Shown here piece by piece: positions 8,891-16,466 of a stretch of DNA of 64,000 nt. The DNA is from DASYTH01 sp035762905. Its GTDB lineage: Bacteria > Actinomycetota > Actinomycetes > Mycobacteriales > Pseudonocardiaceae. The notes beneath the pieces were generated by a model, which saw only the letters and a program-made list of their open reading frames with translations, was not told the origin of the DNA and searched no databases. Position 1 is the first letter of the stretch. Each line of letters starts with the position of its first letter. The translations under genes were made by a program, and so were the position numbers. Location: NCBI RefSeq assembly GCF_035762905.1, contig NZ_DASUCC010000077.1, positions 129,798 to 193,797 of the forward strand, given 5' to 3'.

Positions 8891-9346
8891 ATGGCGGAGC
8901 CAGTCCTCTTCCCGGCGCCCAACCGAACCCAGCTGAACGCGTGGCGGTCCTTCCTCACCGCGCACGCCCGGGTGATGCGCAGCCTGGAGGCGGAGCTGGT
9001 GGCCGATCAGAACCTGTCGCTGGTCAGCTACGACGTGCTGGTGCAACTGGCCGAGGCGCCGGGCAGGCGGCTGCGGATGGCCGAGCTGGCCGACCGGGTA
9101 CTGCTGTCCCGGTCCGGCGTGACCCGCCTGGTCGACCGGCTGGAACGAGCCGGCCTGGTGGCCCGCCAGCGGGTGGTCGCCGATGGCCGGGGCGTGATCG
9201 CCGAGCTGACCGAGGCCGGCCTCGAACGGCTGCGCAACGCCGCCCGGGTGCACCTGGCGGGCGTCTCCCAGCACTTCGTCGCCAAGTTCGACCAGGACGA
9301 GCTGACCGCCATCGGCCGGCTGTGCGAGCGCCTGGTGGGCGACTGA
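8891..9346 (+). CDS. MarR-family transcriptional regulator
   Basis: A 151-residue winged helix-turn-helix protein. The recognition part is LRMAELADRVLLSRSGVTRL at about residues 61-80, followed by the wing (LVARQRVVADGRGVIAELT). Helices at both ends would form the dimer interface. The ligand and regulon are unknown; it lacks the cysteine pattern of redox-sensing OhrR types. It is divergent from mrp, with the palindrome at 8873-8882 as a possible operator. Its 3' end faces the DUF1003 gene with only 7 bp between stop codons. Confidence 0.9.
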   Translation: MAEPVLFPAPNRTQLNAWRSFLTAHARVMRSLEAELVADQNLSLVSYDVLVQLAEAPGRRLRMAELADRVLLSRSGVTRLVDRLERAGLVARQRVVADGRGVIAELTEAGLERLRNAARVHLAGVSQHFVAKFDQDELTAIGRLCERLVGD

Positions 9347-9353
9347 GCCGGAC

Positions 9354-9896
9354 TCAGCCCTGCCCCCCGTCGTCCCACCGCGGGTCGGCGCGCACCGCGT
9401 CGGCCGCCGGTCGGGACCGGCCGCGCGGCTTGCTGACCAGGTCGCCGCGCAGCCGGTCCAGTTCGCTGCGCAGGTAGTCCCGGGTCGCCACCTCGCCGAC
9501 GGCCAGCCGCAGCGCGGCCAGTTCGCGGGCCAGGAACTCGGTGTCCGCCTTGGTCTGCGCGGCCCGGGACCGATCCTCTTCGAGCGCCACCCGGTCCCGG
9601 TCGTCCTGGCGGTTCTGGGCCAGCAGGATCAGCGGCGCGGCGTACGCGGCCTGGGTGGAGAAGGCCAGGTTGAGCAGGATGAACGGATAGGGGTCCCAGC
9701 GGTACTGCACCGCGAGCAGGTTGATGGTGATCCACGCGATCACGAGCACGGTCTGCCAGAACAGGAACTTGCCGGTGCCCAGGAACCGGGCGAGCCGCTC
9801 GGAGAACCGGGCGAACGCCTCGGGGTCCAGCTCGAAGCGCAGCGCGCGCGGGCGGCGGGGCTGGTCCAGCCGGCGGCGCGGCAGCAGCTCAGGCAT
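9354..9896 (-). CDS. DUF1003-family membrane protein
   Basis: A 180-residue protein with two membrane helices near 45-66 (FLFWQTVLVIAWITINLLA) and 74-94, separated by YRWDPYPFILLNLAFS, the hallmark of DUF1003 proteins. A charged, probably coiled-coil segment follows (NRQDDRDRVALEEDRSRA). Function is not established for the family. It is second in a minus-strand operon: its start overlaps the stop of the MgtE/CBS gene by 8 bp. The pair matches the Rv1232c-Rv1231c neighbourhood. Confidence 0.88.
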   Translation of the reverse strand: MPELLPRRRLDQPRRPRALRFELDPEAFARFSERLARFLGTGKFLFWQTVLVIAWITINLLAVQYRWDPYPFILLNLAFSTQAAYAAPLILLAQNRQDDRDRVALEEDRSRAAQTKADTEFLARELAALRLAVGEVATRDYLRSELDRLRGDLVSKPRGRSRPAADAVRADPRWDDGGQG

Positions 9897-11169
9897 CGGC
9901 GGTCTCCCCGACCTCGCTGTCCATGGCGTCGCTCTCCCGCCAGTCCTCAGGGAGCAGGTGGTCCAGGATGTCGTCGACGGTGACCGCGCCGAGCAGGTGC
10001 TCCTGGTCGTCCAGCACCGGCGCGCAGACCAGGTTGTAGGCGGCGAAGTACTTTGCCACCCGGACCAGCGAGTCGGCCGGGCGCAGGCTGGTCAGCTCGG
10101 TGTCCACGGCCGCGGCGACCAGGCTGGACGGCGGCTCGCGGAGCAGGCGCTGGGTGTGCACGCAGCCGAGGTACTTGCCGGTGGGGGTGTCGGTCGGCGG
10201 CCGGCAGACGAACACCATGCTGGCCAGCGCCGGGGTGAGATCGGGGTTGCGCACCCGGGCCAGCGCCTCGGCCACCGGCGCGTCCGGGGTGAGCACGATC
10301 GGCTCCGGGGTCATCAGCCCGCCTGCGCTGTAGGTCTCGTACTCCAGCAGCCGGCGCACCGGCGCGGACTCCTCCGGTTCCATCAGCGCGAGCAGCCGGT
10401 TCTTGTCCATCTCGGACAGTTCGGCGAGCAGGTCGGCCGCGTCGTCGGGATCCATGGCCTCCAGTACATCCGCCGCCCGTTCATCGTCCAAACGCGACAG
10501 CACGTCCTTCTGGTCGTCGTCCGGCAGTTCCTGGAGCACGTCGGCGAGCCGCTCGTCGTCGAGTGCCTCGGCCACCTCGTAGCGCCGCTTGGCCGGCAGG
10601 TCGTGCAGTGCGGCGGCGACGTCGGTGGCGCGCATCCGGTCGAACAGGGCGAGCAGGTGCACCGCACCCTGTGGTGCGTGGATCAGCTCGGTCATGGCGG
10701 GCGTGTCGACCTCGTCCCAGGACAGCACCTTCACCGGGCCGCGCCGGCCGATCCGGCCCACCTTCTCGCGGACCGCCAGCCGGGCCAGCACCCAGTCCCG
10801 GGTCCTGGTCGGCTCGATCGCGGCGTCCAGCACGGTGGCGGTCGCCCCGGTCATCCGGATCGTCACCCGGGCGTCGATCAGCTGGCCGATCACCTGCACC
10901 TCGTTGGGGCGCGCGGTGAACCGGCGCAGGTTGACCGAGCCGGTGGCCAGCGTGACCGCGTTGGGTTCGATGGCGGTGACCCGCAGCATCGGCACGAAGA
11001 TCCGCCGCCGGGTGGCCAGCTCGACGACCATGCCGAGCACCCGCGGTGCCGCGTGGTCGATCCGCAGGGCCACCACCAGGTCGCGGATCTTGCCGATCGA
11101 TTCGCCGTCCGGTCCGAACACCGGCAGGCCGATGAGTTGCGCGACGTACACCTTTGACGTGGTGGCCAC
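9889..11169 (-). CDS. MgtE N-domain / CBS-domain protein (Rv1232c type)
   Basis: A 426-residue protein if it starts at GTG 11169 (VATTSKVYVAQLIGLPVFG); a longer frame to 11241 has no similarity-like features, so the shorter start is preferred. A PRC-barrel-like domain (residues 1-75) is followed by an alpha-helical MgtE_N region with repeated helices (ALDDERLADVLQELPDDDQ) and two CBS motifs from about 285 (GGLMTPEPIVLTPDAPVAEAL; GAVTVDDILDHLLPED). The MgtE membrane channel part is missing, so it is a soluble sensor-like protein rather than a Mg2+ transporter. It probably acts with the co-transcribed DUF1003 protein. Confidence 0.85.
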   Translation of the reverse strand: MATTSKVYVAQLIGLPVFGPDGESIGKIRDLVVALRIDHAAPRVLGMVVELATRRRIFVPMLRVTAIEPNAVTLATGSVNLRRFTARPNEVQVIGQLIDARVTIRMTGATATVLDAAIEPTRTRDWVLARLAVREKVGRIGRRGPVKVLSWDEVDTPAMTELIHAPQGAVHLLALFDRMRATDVAAALHDLPAKRRYEVAEALDDERLADVLQELPDDDQKDVLSRLDDERAADVLEAMDPDDAADLLAELSEMDKNRLLALMEPEESAPVRRLLEYETYSAGGLMTPEPIVLTPDAPVAEALARVRNPDLTPALASMVFVCRPPTDTPTGKYLGCVHTQRLLREPPSSLVAAAVDTELTSLRPADSLVRVAKYFAAYNLVCAPVLDDQEHLLGAVTVDDILDHLLPEDWRESDAMDSEVGETADA

Positions 11170-11310
11170 GGTGATCAGGCTAGTTGCCGGCACTCGTTCG
11201 GACACCCGGGCGGTTGGTCTGCGGGGTGGCGTTGCCGACAACCGTGCCGGCGGCGGGTGGTTCCGGTCCTAGGGTTACCGGTAGGTAGCGGACCGCCGGA
11301 TGGAGGCAAG

Positions 11311-12387
11311 ATGCGTTCCCCGAAGGACTTCTTCCGCCCACTCGCCGTCGGCGCGCCAGCCCCGGTGCGGGAGATCCCGGTGCGGCCGTCCCGGATGATC
11401 CACTTCTTCGACCCGGGCAACCCGAAGATGGTGGCCAAGGTTCCGGACCTGGCGCCTCAGGTCGACGTGCTGTTGGGCAACCTGGAGGACGCCGTCCCGG
11501 CCGACCGCAAGGAGGCCGCCCGGGCCGGGCTGGTCACCATCGCGCGGGGCACCGACTTCGGCGACACCCAGCTGTGGACTCGGGTGAACAGCCTGGACTC
11601 GCCGTGGGTCCTCGACGACCTGCTGACGCTGGTCACCGAGGTCGGCGACAAGCTCGACGTGATCATGATCCCGAAGGTCGAGGGGCCGGAGGACGTGCAC
11701 TACGCCGACCGGCTGCTGGCCCAGCTGGAGGCGCGGGCCGGCCTGTCCCGGCCGCTGCTGCTGCACGCGATCCTGGAGACCGCCAGCGGGGTGGCCCGGG
11801 TCGAGGAGATCGCCATGGCCAGCCCGCGGATGCAGGGCCTCTCGCTCGGGCCCGCGGACCTGGCGGCCAGCCGGCGGATGAAGACCACCCGGGTCGGCGG
11901 CGGGCATCCGGGCTACCTGGTCCGCACCGACCCGGTCTCCGCCGACCTGACCGAGGGGCGGGTCACCTCCCAGCAGGATCCGTGGCACTACACGATCGCC
12001 CGCATGGTGGACGCCTGCGCCGCGGCCGGGATCCTGCCGTTCTACGGGCCGTTCGGCGACATCCGCGACACCGTGGCCTGCGAGGACCAGTTCCGCGCCG
12101 CCTACCTGCTCGGCTGCGTCGGGGCGTGGAGCCTGCATCCGGCGCAGATCGCCATCGCCCGCAAGGTGTTCTCGCCGGATCCGGCCGATGTGGCCTGGGC
12201 CCGCCGGGTGCTCGCGGCGATGGGCGACGGCACCGGCACGCTGATGCTGGACGGCAAGATGCAGGACGACGCCACCGTGAAACAGTGCCGGGTGGTGGCC
12301 GAACTGGCCGACGCGCTGGCCGCCCGGGACCCGGAACTGGCGCACGCCTACGAGACCGCGACGAAGGAGGCGCTGGCCGGTGATTGA
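11311..12387 (+). CDS. HpcH/HpaI (CitE-like) aldolase/lyase, first of a tandem pair
   Basis: A 358-residue TIM-barrel lyase. ATG at 11311 follows ggagg at 11302-11306; upstream extension to 11257 is unlikely. Motifs include GNLEDAVPADRKEAARAG (substrate and metal loop), RVNSLDSPW, MIPKVEGPEDV, LLHAILETASGVARV and LSLGPADLA. Length and motifs fit malyl-CoA/citramalyl-CoA lyase-type enzymes, which cleave 3-hydroxyacyl-CoA substrates; the exact substrate cannot be read from sequence. It overlaps a second, shorter CitE-like gene by 8 bp, so the two are probably co-translated and may act in sequence or as a complex. Confidence 0.88.
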   Translation: MRSPKDFFRPLAVGAPAPVREIPVRPSRMIHFFDPGNPKMVAKVPDLAPQVDVLLGNLEDAVPADRKEAARAGLVTIARGTDFGDTQLWTRVNSLDSPWVLDDLLTLVTEVGDKLDVIMIPKVEGPEDVHYADRLLAQLEARAGLSRPLLLHAILETASGVARVEEIAMASPRMQGLSLGPADLAASRRMKTTRVGGGHPGYLVRTDPVSADLTEGRVTSQQDPWHYTIARMVDACAAAGILPFYGPFGDIRDTVACEDQFRAAYLLGCVGAWSLHPAQIAIARKVFSPDPADVAWARRVLAAMGDGTGTLMLDGKMQDDATVKQCRVVAELADALAARDPELAHAYETATKEALAGD

Positions 12388-13270
12388 GCCACTGCCCGAG
12401 CCGACCACCCGGCCCCGCCGCTCGGTGCTGTACATGCCCGGGGCCAACGAGCGGGCGCTGGAGAAGGCCAGGACGCTGCCCGCCGACGCGCTGATCCTCG
12501 ACCTGGAGGACGCGGTGGCGCCGGACGCGAAGGCCGACGCCCGCGAGCGGGTGTGCGCGGCGGTGGCCGCGGGCAGCTACGGCCGTCGTGAGGTGGCCAT
12601 TCGGGTCAACGGGCTGGACACCCCGTGGCACGCAGACGATTTGCGCGCCGCCGCGGCGGTCGGGCCGGACGCCGTGCTGGTGCCGAAGGTCAACTCGGCC
12701 AGCGAGGTGCACGCGATCGAGCGGGCGCTGCGCGCGGCCGGGGCGGGCGAGGACACGGCGATCTGGGCCATGCTGGAAACCCCGGTGGCGATGCTGAACG
12801 CCTATGACATCGCCCGGGAGAGTGCCCGGCTGACCGTGCTGGTCATGGGCACCAACGACCTGGCCAACGAACTGCACGCCGAGCACGTGCCCGGCCGGGC
12901 GCCGTTGCTCGGCGGCCTGTCGCTGGCGCTGCTCGCGGCCAGGGCGACCGGCAAGGCGATCCTGGACGGCGTCTACAACGACGTGCGCGACCTGGCCGGG
13001 TTCGAGGCGGAATGCCGGCAGGGCAGGGAGTTCGGCTTCGACGGCAAGACGCTGATCCACCCGGGGCAGCTCGAGCCGTGCAACCGGATCTTCGCGCCGT
13101 CCGAGGCGGAGGTGGCCGGCGCGCGCCGGATCATCGACGCGTTCGACGAGGCGATGCGGGACGGCCGGGGCGTGGTCACCGTGGACGGCCGGATGATCGA
13201 GCACCTGCACGTGGCCAACGCCCGCCGGGTGCTCGCGCTCGCCGCCGCCGTCGCGGATCTGTCGGCGTAG
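12380..13270 (+). CDS. CitE-like lyase or malyl-CoA thioesterase, second of the pair
   Basis: A 296-residue member of the same superfamily as the gene before it, but closer in size to CitE proper. Motifs: RSVLYMPGANERALEKA, LILDLEDAVAPDAK, VRVNGLDTPW (as IRVNGLDTPW), VLVPKVNSASEV, MLETPVAML and GFDGKTLIHPGQ. In the ethylmalonyl-CoA cycle a long malyl-CoA lyase pairs with a CitE-like malyl-CoA thioesterase; that is a plausible model here, but other CitE functions (citramalyl-CoA lyase) remain possible. GTG start at 12380 inside the upstream gene's end. Confidence 0.87.
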   Translation: MIEPLPEPTTRPRRSVLYMPGANERALEKARTLPADALILDLEDAVAPDAKADARERVCAAVAAGSYGRREVAIRVNGLDTPWHADDLRAAAAVGPDAVLVPKVNSASEVHAIERALRAAGAGEDTAIWAMLETPVAMLNAYDIARESARLTVLVMGTNDLANELHAEHVPGRAPLLGGLSLALLAARATGKAILDGVYNDVRDLAGFEAECRQGREFGFDGKTLIHPGQLEPCNRIFAPSEAEVAGARRIIDAFDEAMRDGRGVVTVDGRMIEHLHVANARRVLALAAAVADLSA

Positions 13271-13325
13271 CATCGAGGGGTAGCCGCGGGTTGTCGAGTT
13301 TCCCGCGCCTGGTTGGGAGTTCGCC

Positions 13326-14126
13326 ATGCTCCTGAGCTGGATCCTGCTTGGTGTCCTGGTTTTCGTCGTCCTCTGGGTGAGCTCCACCGTGCGGGTGGTC
13401 AAGCAGTACGAACGCGGGCTGGTGTTCCGGTTCGGCCGGGTGCAGACCCGGGTCCGGGAGCCGGGTCTGCAGTTCCTCCGGCCGGTCTCCGACCGGTTGG
13501 AGAAGGTGAACATGCAGATCGTCACGATGCCGGTGCCGGCCCAGGAGGGCATCACCAAGGACAACGTGACGGTCAAGGTCGACGCGGTGGTCTATTTCAA
13601 GGTGATCGATCCGACCCTGGCGATCGTCAACGTCGAGGACTACCGGTTCGCGATCGGGCAGGTGGCCCAGACGTCGCTGCGGTCGATCATCGGCAAGAGC
13701 GACCTGGACGATCTGCTGTCCAACCGGGAGCAGCTCAACCAGGGGCTGGAGATGATGATCGACAGCCCGGCGCTGGAGTGGGGCGTGCACATCGACCGGG
13801 TGGAGATCAAGGACGTCGCGCTGCCGGAGTCGATGAAACGCTCGATGTCCCGGCAGGCCGAGGCCGAGCGCGAGCGGCGGGCCCGGGTGATCTCGGCCGA
13901 CGGCGAACTGCAGGCCTCGCACAAGCTGGCCGAGGCGGCGGCGACGATGGCGGACACGCCGTCCGCGCTGCAACTGCGGCTGCTGGAGACCGTGGTGCAG
14001 GTGGCGGCGGAGAAGAACTCGACGCTGGTGCTGCCGTTCCCGGTGGAGCTGCTGCGGTTCCTTGAGGCGTCGAGCCGGGCGGTGACCGAACGGTCACAAT
14101 CCGCCAAGGACGTCACGGACGGTTAA
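13326..14126 (+). CDS. SPFH/band-7 (stomatin-like) membrane protein
   Basis: A 266-residue slipin-type protein with one N-terminal membrane helix (residues 3-22, LLSWILLGVLVFVVLWVSS) and a band-7 domain starting with VRVVKQYERGLVFRFGR. Later signatures are VTVKVDAVVYFKV and ALPESMKRSMSRQAEAERER, the conserved coiled-coil edge. Such proteins oligomerise under the membrane and scaffold microdomains or proteases. No NfeD-type partner gene is adjacent, unlike many bacterial slipin operons. ATG at 13326. Confidence 0.92.
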   Translation: MLLSWILLGVLVFVVLWVSSTVRVVKQYERGLVFRFGRVQTRVREPGLQFLRPVSDRLEKVNMQIVTMPVPAQEGITKDNVTVKVDAVVYFKVIDPTLAIVNVEDYRFAIGQVAQTSLRSIIGKSDLDDLLSNREQLNQGLEMMIDSPALEWGVHIDRVEIKDVALPESMKRSMSRQAEAERERRARVISADGELQASHKLAEAAATMADTPSALQLRLLETVVQVAAEKNSTLVLPFPVELLRFLEASSRAVTERSQSAKDVTDG

Positions 14127-14153
14127 TAAGGACGTCGCAGCGCGTCAAAGGTT

Positions 14154-14180
14154 GCCGTGAGATAACGCACAGATCACGGC
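14154..14180. promoter_or_regulatory. Inverted repeat between the band-7 gene and the zinc-ribbon gene
   Basis: Perfect 7-bp arms (gccgtga at 14154-14160, tcacggc at 14174-14180) separated by 13 nt. It lies 28 bp after the band-7 stop and 45 bp before the zinc-ribbon ATG. It could be a weak terminator or an operator; the position favours neither clearly. Confidence 0.35.
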
Positions 14181-14224
14181 CCGGGGTTGCCACTTGCCCA
14201 CCCATTCGGGTGAGGCTGTAGGCC

Positions 14225-14404
14225 ATGGGTAGACACAGCGTCGTCAAGGACCGCCGAACTTCGCGTTTGTTCGGCCGGGGACGCCGCCACGACGACCTTT
14301 TCGAGCGCAGTTTCAAGAGCTGCCACGGTTGCGGTGTGGACGTGTACGTACTGGCCGAGGACTGCCGCGAGTGCGGCCACCGGGTGGAGCACCGCGGCCG
14401 TTGA
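14225..14404 (+). CDS. 59-residue zinc-ribbon protein, unknown function
   Basis: A short frame from ATG 14225 to TGA 14402-14404. The first 32 residues are strongly basic (MGRHSVVKDRRTSRLFG and on). The C-terminal half holds a four-cysteine zinc ribbon: C33xxC36 (SCHGCG) and C47xxC50 (DCRECG), plus several histidines. Codon use has the strong third-position GC of its neighbours. The paired CxxC knuckles 14 residues apart support a real protein. A basic tail plus zinc ribbon suggests nucleic-acid or ribosome binding, but this is inference. Confidence 0.72.
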   Translation: MGRHSVVKDRRTSRLFGRGRRHDDLFERSFKSCHGCGVDVYVLAEDCRECGHRVEHRGR

Positions 14405-14488
14405 GTGGTGCTGCGCACCTTCCTTGCGCGAACGGGCGTTAACCGCGAGATACTGACCGGTAACCCCGTCCCCGAAAAGGGAGCTCCG

Positions 14489-15685
14489 ATGGCCCGCCTT
14501 GCCCAGACCGCAGGACTGACCGACGTTCAGCGCGAGATTCTCGCGACGGTCCGCGACTTCGTGGACAAGGAGATCATCCCGCACGCACAGGCCCTCGAGC
14601 ACGCCGACAGCTATCCGGCGGACATCGTCGACGGAATGAAGGAGATGGGGCTGTTCGGCCTCACCATCCCGGAGTCCTACGGCGGGCTCGGCGAGTCGCT
14701 GCTCACCTACGCGCTGGTGGTGGAGCAGATCGCCCGGGGCTGGATGAGCGTGTCCGGTGTGATCAACACACACTTCATCGTCGCGCACATGATCAAGCAG
14801 CACGGCACCGACGCGCAGCAGGACCATTTCCTGCCGAAGATGGCCACCGGCGAGATCCGGGGCTCGTTCTCCATGTCCGAACCGGACCTTGGCTCGGACG
14901 TGGCCGCGATCAAGACCAGGGCGAAGCGGGACGGCGACTCCTACGTCATCGACGGCGCCAAGATGTGGCTGACCAACGGCGGCAGCTCCAACCTGATCGC
15001 GCTGCTGGTGCGCACCGACGAGGGGGCCGACAAGCCGCACCAGAACCTCACCGCGTTCCTGGTGGAGAAGCCGGAGGGGTTCGGCGAGGTGGCGCCCGGC
15101 CTGACCATCCCCGGCAAGATCGACAAGATGGGGTACAAGGGCGTCGACACCACCGAGGCGGTGTTCGACGGCTACCGGATCGGTTCGGACAAGATCCTCG
15201 GCGAGGCGCCGGGCCGCGGTTTCGCGCAGATGATGGACGGCGTGGAGGTCGGCCGGGTGAACGTGGCCGCGCGGGCGTGCGGCATCTCCATCCGGGCGTT
15301 CGAGCTGGCCGTCGAGTACGCCCAGCAGCGCCGCACGTTCGGCAAGCCGATCGCCGAGCACCAGGCCATCGCGTTCAAGCTGGCCGAGATGGCCACCAAG
15401 GTCGAGGCCGCGCACCTGATGATGGTCAACGCGGCCCGGCTCAAGGACTCCGGCGAGCGCAACGACGTCGAGGCCGGCATGGCCAAGCTGCTCGCCTCGG
15501 AGTACTGCGCCGAGGTGACCCAGGAGGCGTTCCGGATCCACGGCGGTTACGGCTACTCCAAGGAGTACGAGATCGAGCGCCTGATGCGCGAGGCGCCGTT
15601 CCTGCTGATCGGCGAGGGCACCAGCGAGATCCAGAAGACCATCATCAGCCGAGGTCTGCTCCGGGAATACCGGTCGCGGGGCTAA
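14489..15685 (+). CDS. Acyl-CoA dehydrogenase
   Basis: A 398-residue flavoenzyme with the standard three domains. ATG at 14489 follows aagggag; the frame extends upstream without a coding signal. The FAD/substrate motif is GSFSMSEPDLGSDVAAIKT, then GAKMWLTNGG; C-terminal RTFGKPIAEHQAIAFKLAEMA and the IHGGYGYSKEYEIER block are diagnostic. The catalytic base is the Glu of IGEGTSEIQ. It transfers electrons from an acyl-CoA to ETF. Chain-length preference is unknown; the LPLIGEGT-type ending resembles short/branched-chain enzymes. No ETF or thiolase gene lies nearby. Confidence 0.93.
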   Translation: MARLAQTAGLTDVQREILATVRDFVDKEIIPHAQALEHADSYPADIVDGMKEMGLFGLTIPESYGGLGESLLTYALVVEQIARGWMSVSGVINTHFIVAHMIKQHGTDAQQDHFLPKMATGEIRGSFSMSEPDLGSDVAAIKTRAKRDGDSYVIDGAKMWLTNGGSSNLIALLVRTDEGADKPHQNLTAFLVEKPEGFGEVAPGLTIPGKIDKMGYKGVDTTEAVFDGYRIGSDKILGEAPGRGFAQMMDGVEVGRVNVAARACGISIRAFELAVEYAQQRRTFGKPIAEHQAIAFKLAEMATKVEAAHLMMVNAARLKDSGERNDVEAGMAKLLASEYCAEVTQEAFRIHGGYGYSKEYEIERLMREAPFLLIGEGTSEIQKTIISRGLLREYRSRG

Positions 15686-15723
15686 CCAGGCGTCCCGAAT
15701 GGGACGATCGTGGCATCATTGCA

Positions 15724-16242
15724 ATGGTGAGCGGTGCGTTTTCCGGCTCGGCGCGAGGCGGCCAGGGCCTACCGAGGGTGCCGACGCCGCCGTCCGGGTG
15801 GCCGATCGGCTCCTATGACACGTACGCCGAAGCCCACCGGGCGGTGGAGTACCTGGCCACCAACGATTTCCCGGTGCAGGAAGTGACCATCGTCGGGGTC
15901 GACCTGATGCTGGTCGAGCGGGTCATCGGGCGGTTGAGCTGGCCCAAGGTGCTCGCCACGGGTGCGCTGTCCGGTGCCTGGTTCGGCCTGTTCGTCGGGT
16001 TGCTGCTCGGGGTGTTCAGCCAGCAGGCCATGTCCTTCGCGCCGATCCTGGTCGGCCTCGTCTCGGGTGTCCTGTTCGGGATGGTGTTCGCCGCGGTCGG
16101 CTACGCGACAACCCGGAGCGGCCGGGAGATCGCTTCGGCCAGCCAACTGGTCGCCGGCCGCTACGACGTGCTCGCCCAGCCGCGCAACGCCGAGAAGGCC
16201 AGGGATCTGCTGGCCAAGCTCGCCATGCGACCGAGCACCTGA
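15724..16242 (+). CDS. General-stress 17M-like membrane protein (Rv1234 type)
   Basis: A 172-residue protein. After a 28-residue variable start comes a 17M/YflT-like domain (IGSYDTYAEAHRAVEYLATNDF, VQEVTIVGVDLMLVE), then two glycine-rich membrane helices near 82-103 (GALSGAWFGLFVGLLLGVF) and 108-132, with a short cytoplasmic end. Rv1234 has the same architecture and lies near the MgtE/CBS gene in M. tuberculosis, so this probably marks the end of sigE-region synteny. ATG at 15724 or GTG three bases later. Confidence 0.85.
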   Translation: MVSGAFSGSARGGQGLPRVPTPPSGWPIGSYDTYAEAHRAVEYLATNDFPVQEVTIVGVDLMLVERVIGRLSWPKVLATGALSGAWFGLFVGLLLGVFSQQAMSFAPILVGLVSGVLFGMVFAAVGYATTRSGREIASASQLVAGRYDVLAQPRNAEKARDLLAKLAMRPST

Positions 16243-16343
16243 GCTGTCCATACTGGACTGGTGTTCGTCCACAATGTTCGGGCCGAGTCGCATCCGGGCG
16301 GTTGAGAGGACTCTCAGTCGCCGGGAACGGACCGCGCGGTGGT

Positions 16344-16362
16344 TTCGTTGAGGTTCAACGAA
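16344..16362. promoter_or_regulatory. Inverted repeat ttcgttga-ggt-tcaacgaa upstream of the DMT transporter
   Basis: Perfect 8-bp arms separated by 3 nt (16344-16351 and 16355-16362), in the 220-bp space before the transporter. It could be an operator for an unlinked repressor or a hairpin in the transcript leader. It lies just ahead of the possible leader ORF at 16389. Confidence 0.5.
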
Positions 16363-16388
16363 CCGCTACCTGCGATCTCGGAGCGGCC

Positions 16389-16466
16389 ATGACGTCGAGG
16401 GGGACCGGCAGTCGTCCGGTGGTGCCGGCCCGGAGGGTCCTTTGTGGACTTGAGGTGGCCGGATGA
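16389..16466 (+). CDS. Possible 25-codon leader ORF ahead of the DMT transporter
   Basis: ATG at 16389 is preceded by cggag and opens a 25-residue frame (MTSRGTGSRPVVPARRVLCG, five more residues) whose TGA at 16464-16466 overlaps the transporter's ATG at 16463 as ATGA. This is the layout of a translationally coupled leader. The transporter has its own gaggtgg ribosome site inside this frame. No composition bias identifies a sensed amino acid. It may be chance, as short frames are common in GC-rich DNA. Confidence 0.35.
   Translation: MTSRGTGSRPVVPARRVLCGLEVAG

Noticed and set aside
7018..9477. An 819-codon plus-strand frame starting in the repeat array and crossing mrp and marR
   Set aside because: The N-terminal part is translated repeat and the rest is antisense to mrp or out of frame with marR. 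Unit lengths of 21-22 bp do not preserve a frame.
11170..11241. N-terminal extension of the MgtE/CBS protein
   Set aside because: The extra 24 residues are Pro/Arg-rich and non-conserved in look; GTG 11169 gives the usual VATTSKVYVAQL start.
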